NCBI GenBank assembly: GCA_051650305.1
Contig: JBOFIT010000213.1
Coordinates: forward strand, 1 to 8,939
DNA from: JBOFDK01 sp051650305
GTDB taxonomy: Bacteria; Bacillota; Clostridia; Lachnospirales; Cellulosilyticaceae
DNA: 8,939 bases
Reading direction: 5' to 3'
Positions within the stretch are counted from its first letter, which is position 1, and each line of letters starts with the position of its first letter. Of the stretch, positions 5,670 to 8,939 are shown in pieces. Position numbers and translations under genes: made by a program. The notes under the pieces are model-generated. The model worked only from the letters and a program-made list of their open reading frames with translations, did no database searches and had not been told where the DNA came from.

Positions 5670-6356
5670 ATGCGTTATAAAATTTTTGGGAATGATTTAC
5701 CAGCAGTATCTATTTTATTAAATAGGAATGAAAGCATTTATACACAATCAGGCGGTATGGCATGGATGGACAGTGGAATTGATATGGATACCAATATGAA
5801 GGGGGGACTCTTTAAAGGAATTGGGCGTATGTTTGCAGGGGAATCATTATTTATGGCGACATATACCTCTAGAAAAGAAGACGCTGAGATTGTATTTGCA
5901 TCTACTTTTCCAGGGAAGATTGTAGACTTACAGATAGGTAATGGACGTGAAATCATCGCACAAAAAGATGCATTTTTATGTGGGGAACAAGGGATTGAAC
6001 TTAATGTAGAGTTCACCAAGCGTTTTTCGGCAGGTCTTTTTGGTGGTGAAGGTTTTATTCTTCAACGTATCAGTGGTCAAGGAACAGTCTTTCTAGAAGT
6101 GGCAGGAAGTGTGGTTGAACGTGAGCTTGCACCGGGAGAAGTTATAAAAGTAGATACAGGTAATGTGGTAGCATTTGAACGTGGTGTGCGTTATGAGATA
6201 GAGACTGTAAAAGGCTTCAAAAATATCTTTTTTGGAGGCGAGGGACTTTTCCTCACACGTCTTACAGGACCAGGAAAGGTATGGCTACAAACCATTACAA
6301 TGCAAAACTTTGCAAATCGTATTATACCTTTTATGCCAGTATCAAACGGGAACTAA
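5670..6356 (+). CDS. AIM24 family protein (TIGR00266-like)
   Basis: The protein has 228 residues from ATG 5670, which is preferred over the in-frame ATG 5652 because the RBS AAAAGGGG at 5655-5662 lies between them and nothing resembling an RBS precedes 5652. The sequence follows the AIM24/TIGR00266 plan: an N-terminal strand region with 'SGGMAWMDSGI', the glycine-rich helix GGLFKGIGRMFAGES, 'ATYTS', a central FPGKIVDLQI, 'KDAFLC', and 'FGGEGFILQRISGQGTVFLEVAG' in two repeated strands echoed later by 'FGGEGLFLTRLTGPGKVWLQT'. This internal repeat of FGGEG-x-L-x-R-x-G-G motifs is the family's beta-rich core. There is no signal peptide or membrane segment. The bacterial role is unknown to me; in yeast the mitochondrial homologue supports inner-membrane organisation. 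It forms its own transcription unit. Confidence 0.9.
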   Translation: MRYKIFGNDLPAVSILLNRNESIYTQSGGMAWMDSGIDMDTNMKGGLFKGIGRMFAGESLFMATYTSRKEDAEIVFASTFPGKIVDLQIGNGREIIAQKDAFLCGEQGIELNVEFTKRFSAGLFGGEGFILQRISGQGTVFLEVAGSVVERELAPGEVIKVDTGNVVAFERGVRYEIETVKGFKNIFFGGEGLFLTRLTGPGKVWLQTITMQNFANRIIPFMPVSNGN

Positions 6357-6371
6357 TCATTCCCGTTTTTT
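6344..6371 (+). terminator. Intrinsic terminator overlapping the end of the AIM24 gene
   Basis: AAACGGGAA (6344-6352) pairs perfectly with TTCCCGTTT (6360-6368) around a 7-base loop and runs into T to 6371. The stop codon TAA 6354-6356 lies in the loop, so the last codons form the 5' arm. Confidence 0.88.
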
Positions 6372-6403
6372 CTTTACACAAGGGTGACTGAAAATTTAGT
6401 TAT

Positions 6404-6409
6404 TATAAT
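6404..6409 (+). promoter_or_regulatory. Probable -10 element of the LTA-synthase-like gene
   Basis: A perfect TATAAT lies 34 bases before the ATG, after the AIM24 terminator. No good -35 lies at 16-18 bases: TTTACA at 6373-6378 is 25 bases away and GTGACT at 6384-6389 is 14. A promoter is needed here, but only the -10 is convincing. Confidence 0.45.
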
Positions 6410-6442
6410 AGGTGGATAGAGATGACAGGGGAGTTGTAAAAA

Positions 6443-8428
6443 ATGATATTGGGAATGTACTTAGTCATAGCGTTGTTTTGGATGGAAAGTATTCTGAGAT
6501 GGGGGACGTTAAAGACAATAGGAGGAGTAGGTATTTTTTATTCCTTTTTATTTGCTTTGCCTATTGCACTTCTTATATACAGTGTGACCAGTTTTACGAA
6601 GGGGAAGAAAGCATATGTGATTAGTGGCTTGTTTATGATCGTATCAGCTACTTTATATGCATCTCAGTTAGTATACTACGATATTTTTGAGCGATTCTAT
6701 ACGGTGTATTCGGCAGGGAATGCCATGCAGATTATGAGCTTTTGGAAAGATGCATTAGGAGGAATTCTGAGAAACCTTCCTTTTATTGTACTACTGTATG
6801 TGCCTGCCATATTGTTTATCGTAGCAGGACGAAAAAAAGCATCGTGGAAAACGAAGAATCTAGAAAAAGTAGTGGGAATTATAGGAATTATGGGTGCTTA
6901 TATGCTTGGAGTTGGATGCTTGCAGTTAGGTGCTACGGTAGAAGACTCACCTTATCAATTGTATTATAAACAAAGAAACTTCATTGGTTCTGTGGAAAAG
7001 CTAGGGCTTATGACGACCATGCGTCTAGACCTTCAGAGAATGATTACAGGATGGGAACCTACTTTGTATGAAGAAGAAGCAGACATAGAAGTAGCATGGA
7101 AAGAAGAGATACATATACCAAACCTAGAAACGCCTACTGAAGAAAAAGTGGAGAAAGAAAGTGTAGAGAAAGAAATAAAGGAAGTATGCCCCCAGGTGCT
7201 ACCTATCGACTTTGAAAGTCTCATCCAAAGCACGATCAATGAGACTCATAAAAAAATGCATCAGTATTTTAAGGAGCAAGAGCCTACGACGACTAACGAC
7301 TATACAGGAAAGTATGAAGGGTATAATTTAATCTTCCTAACTGCCGAGGCCTTCTCGCCTTATGCAGTAGATGAAATCCTCACGCCTACTTTGTATAAGA
7401 TGGTGCATGAGGGGTATTATTTCAAGGAGTTCTATAATCCTTTGTGGGAAGTAAGTACGTCAGATGGCGAGTATGTGGCGTGTACGGGGCTTATACCTAA
7501 GAGTGGGGTATGGAGCTTCTATGAATCTGGAGACAACTATATGCCGTTTGTCATGGGGAACCAACTTCAAAATAAGGGGTATATGACGAAGGCGTATCAT
7601 AACCATACCTATGATTATTATAAAAGACACATTTCTCATCCTAATATGGGCTATGACTATAAAGGGCTAGGGAGTGGCTTAGAAGTAAAGAAGACATGGC
7701 CTGAGTCGGATTTGGAAATGATGGAGAAAACCATAGAAGAGTATGTAGGTGCAGAGCCTTTTCATGCTTACTATATGACTGTGAGTGGCCATATGAATTA
7801 TACGTTTACTGGAAACTCCATGTCTTATAAAAACCGTGACTTGGTGAAAGACTTGCCATATTCCGAAGCAGGTAAAGCTTATATAGCGTGCCAGATAGAG
7901 CTTGACCGTGCCCTTGAGTATCTACTTCAATCTTTAGAGGAAAAAGGTGTACTGGATAAGACACTTATTGCATTAAGTGCAGACCATTATCCTTATGGGT
8001 TAGAACAAGATGAGATAGAGGAATTAGCAGGCAAAGACGTAGAGGAGAACTTTGAACTTTATAAAAGTCCATTTATTCTTTATACACCTCAGATGGAACC
8101 CATGGTTATTGAAAAACCTTGCTCGAGTTTAGATGTATTACCCACACTTTCAAATTTGATGGGGGTTGCATACGACTCAAGGTTACTTATGGGACGTGAT
8201 ATCTTCAGTAAAGAAAGTCCATTGGTAATGTTTTATAACAAAAGTTTCATAACGGATAAAGGGTACTACGATTCACGGACAAAGACGTTTACCACAACCG
8301 TTAATGAAGCGGTGTCAGCAGACTATGTACAGCAAAAAATAAAGGAAGTGGCGAATAAATTTTATTACTCAGCAAAAATACTGGAAGAAGATTATTATGG
8401 TGTGCTTTTAGATCCTGAGCATGAATAG
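6443..8428 (+). CDS. LTA synthase family protein (membrane sulfatase-fold phosphoglycerol transferase)
   Basis: The protein has 661 residues; RBS AGGGGAG at 6427-6433 supports ATG 6443. Five membrane helices (about 2-20, 29-50, 57-79, 107-129, 143-162) are followed by an extracellular sulfatase/alkaline-phosphatase-fold domain (about 290-600), the plan of LtaS-type enzymes that move glycerol phosphate from phosphatidylglycerol onto a membrane glycolipid or other acceptor. Catalytic residues are visible: metal ligand E302 in FLTAEAF, nucleophile T339 in VSTSDGEY (LtaS has KTSDSE), H450 in TVSGHMNY and D514-H515 in LSADHYPYGL. Between membrane and enzyme lies a Glu/Lys-rich linker (about 208-250) unlike compact LtaS. 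There is no export cleavage site. The exact polymer made, LTA or another phosphoglycerol modification, cannot be told. It stands as a single gene between an upstream terminator and the ribU promoter. Confidence 0.9.
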   Translation: MILGMYLVIALFWMESILRWGTLKTIGGVGIFYSFLFALPIALLIYSVTSFTKGKKAYVISGLFMIVSATLYASQLVYYDIFERFYTVYSAGNAMQIMSFWKDALGGILRNLPFIVLLYVPAILFIVAGRKKASWKTKNLEKVVGIIGIMGAYMLGVGCLQLGATVEDSPYQLYYKQRNFIGSVEKLGLMTTMRLDLQRMITGWEPTLYEEEADIEVAWKEEIHIPNLETPTEEKVEKESVEKEIKEVCPQVLPIDFESLIQSTINETHKKMHQYFKEQEPTTTNDYTGKYEGYNLIFLTAEAFSPYAVDEILTPTLYKMVHEGYYFKEFYNPLWEVSTSDGEYVACTGLIPKSGVWSFYESGDNYMPFVMGNQLQNKGYMTKAYHNHTYDYYKRHISHPNMGYDYKGLGSGLEVKKTWPESDLEMMEKTIEEYVGAEPFHAYYMTVSGHMNYTFTGNSMSYKNRDLVKDLPYSEAGKAYIACQIELDRALEYLLQSLEEKGVLDKTLIALSADHYPYGLEQDEIEELAGKDVEENFELYKSPFILYTPQMEPMVIEKPCSSLDVLPTLSNLMGVAYDSRLLMGRDIFSKESPLVMFYNKSFITDKGYYDSRTKTFTTTVNEAVSADYVQQKIKEVANKFYYSAKILEEDYYGVLLDPEHE

Positions 8429-8446
8429 GTGAAAAAAAGGATAAGC

Positions 8447-8471
8447 ACCCCTATTGCAAAAGTAAGGGGGT
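8447..8471 (+). repeat. ACCCC/GGGGT inverted repeat between the LTA-synthase-like gene and ribU
   Basis: ACCCC (8447-8451) pairs with GGGGT (8467-8471) around a 15-base loop. No T-run follows, so it is a poor intrinsic terminator. The loop holds the likely ribU -35 element (TTGCAA 8454-8459), which would allow a protein-binding role. Confidence 0.4.
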
Positions 8472-8482
8472 TCGACTATAAT
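8454..8482 (+). promoter_or_regulatory. Promoter of the FMN riboswitch-ribU transcript
   Basis: TTGCAA (8454-8459) and the perfect -10 TATAAT (8477-8482) are 17 bases apart. The start near 8489 gives a leader of about 260 bases, filled by the riboswitch and its expression platform. Confidence 0.75.
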
Positions 8483-8512
8483 AAAGGCATAATTAAATAA
8501 AAAAGTAACAAA

Positions 8513-8631
8513 TTCTTCGGGGCAGGGTGAAATTCCCGACCGGCGGTGATAGTCCGCGAGTGTCTTATGCAAATAGGATACTGATTTGGTGAAATTCCAA
8601 AACCGACAGTAAAGTCTGGATGGTAGAAGAG
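8513..8631 (+). ncRNA. FMN riboswitch aptamer (RFN element)
   Basis: The conserved FMN aptamer blocks are present in order: GGGGCAGGGTGAAATTCCC (8519-8537), ACCGGCGGTGATAGTCCGCG (8539-8558), a variable arm, TTGGTGAAATTCC (8586-8598) and ACCGACAGTAAAGTCTGGAT (8602-8621). The closing stem P1 pairs TCTTC (8514-8518) with GAAGA (8626-8630). The aptamer binds flavin mononucleotide in the nascent mRNA and usually turns off riboflavin synthesis or uptake genes. Its position before ribU fits control of riboflavin uptake. The block TTGGTGAAATTCCAAAACCGACAGT has the expected core; CAGT in place of the usual CGGT is a small variation. Confidence 0.96.
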
Positions 8632-8652
8632 GTGCAGATTGTATATATTTTT

Positions 8653-8701
8653 TTGCTATGCATAAAATATGCAATAATACTTGATGATATCAATGTAGCA
8701 A
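8653..8701 (+). promoter_or_regulatory. Proposed antiterminator of the FMN riboswitch
   Basis: TTGCTA (8653-8658) is the exact complement of TAGCAA (8696-8701), which includes five bases of the terminator's 5' arm. Two further G-U pairs are possible. Nested inside are TGCATA/TATGCA (8659-8664 with 8668-8673) and TTGAT/ATCAA (8681-8685 with 8689-8693), giving a compact three-way junction exclusive of the terminator. How FMN-bound P1 would block it is not evident from pairing alone. Confidence 0.45.
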
Positions 8702-8729
8702 CCCGAACGTAAGAATGGGTTGCTTTTTT
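8697..8729 (+). terminator. Riboswitch-controlled intrinsic terminator before ribU
   Basis: AGCAACCC (8697-8704) pairs perfectly with GGGTTGCT (8717-8724) around a 12-base loop and is followed by a T-run to 8729. It lies between the FMN aptamer and ribU, 23 bases before the ATG, and so is the off-state element of a transcription-attenuating riboswitch. Confidence 0.9.
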
Positions 8730-8751
8730 AATACCCAAGGAGGCATAGATT

Positions 8752-8939
8752 ATGCAAAATGAAAACAAGTTATTAAGTACCCAAAATCTTATCAAGATGG
8801 CTTTTTTAAGCGCCATCGCAGTGATTCTGATGCAGTTTGCAGCAGTAAAACTTCCAGCACTTTTCCCAAGCTTTCTAGAGATTGACTTAAGTGAGACACC
8901 AGCACTTATCGCTATCTTGACCATTAACCCATGGGCAGG
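8752..8939 (+). CDS. ribU: Riboflavin ECF transporter S component, N-terminal fragment (3' end outside window)
   Basis: Only 62 complete codons are present; the window ends inside the gene. ATG 8752 follows the perfect RBS AAGGAGG at 8737-8743. The visible part shows a short polar N-terminus, a first membrane helix (about 13-29, LIKMAFLSAIAVILMQF), then a loop with PALFPSFLEIDLSETPALIA, which resembles the RibU pattern of substrate-loop proline and 'iDlSD.PaLi'. RibU is the membrane protein that binds riboflavin and works with the shared EcfA-EcfA'-EcfT module, which is not in this window. Control by the FMN riboswitch upstream supports the identity strongly and predicts that flavin excess shuts it off. 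An alternative S component for another vitamin is unlikely given the riboswitch. Confidence 0.92.
   Translation, partial: MQNENKLLSTQNLIKMAFLSAIAVILMQFAAVKLPALFPSFLEIDLSETPALIAILTINPWA

Noticed and set aside
6412..6624. 70-residue frame overlapping the start of the LTA-synthase-like gene
   Set aside because: It is another frame of the first membrane helices, with no RBS and no family resemblance.
8565..8924. Minus-strand frame over the riboswitch and ribU
   Set aside because: It runs through the conserved FMN aptamer and the ribU start, and has no RBS or domain.

Overview
The window comes from a low-GC Firmicute. The strong AAGGAGG-type ribosome binding sites, short intergenic gaps, Rrf2/CymR-type regulators, LTA-synthase-type sulfatase and FMN-riboswitch-controlled ECF transporter point to Clostridia, probably a Lachnospirales-like anaerobe. 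That placement is inference from gene content; no rRNA or marker gene is present. All eleven genes lie on the + strand, and I found no tRNA, rRNA, CRISPR array, insertion sequence or phage gene.

Layout: (1) 1-282 is the C-terminal end of a GGDEF diguanylate cyclase, cut by the window edge. (2) 350-1437 holds two genes of unknown function, a small DUF3892 protein and a DUF4178 protein with a C-terminal membrane anchor, separated by a perfect 12-bp hairpin and closed by an intrinsic terminator. (3) 1506-4761 is a compact sulfur-assimilation operon: a near-consensus promoter overlapped by a CymR-box-like sequence, cysK, two tandem Rrf2 regulators (one with a cysteine cluster, one without), metY and a terminator. 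(4) 4824-5570 encodes a metallo-beta-lactamase-fold hydrolase whose promoter appears to overlap the metY terminator. (5) 5670-6356 encodes an AIM24/TIGR00266 protein with its own promoter and terminator. (6) 6443-8428 encodes a membrane LTA-synthase-like phosphoglycerol transferase. (7) 8454-8939 holds a promoter, an FMN riboswitch with terminator and a proposed antiterminator, and the start of ribU, the riboflavin S component of an ECF transporter, cut by the window end.

How the genes work together: CysK makes cysteine from O-acetylserine and sulfide, and MetY makes homocysteine from O-acetylhomoserine and sulfide. In Bacillus and Staphylococcus the Rrf2 protein CymR represses sulfur genes in complex with CysK. 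Here a CymR-like gene sits directly in the cysK operon beside a second, cysteine-rich Rrf2 protein. This suggests one transcript that makes the enzymes, the likely CysK-partner repressor and a possible Fe-S or redox sensor. This tandem arrangement is the most interesting part of the window. The rest looks like ordinary chromosomal housekeeping, envelope and signalling genes.
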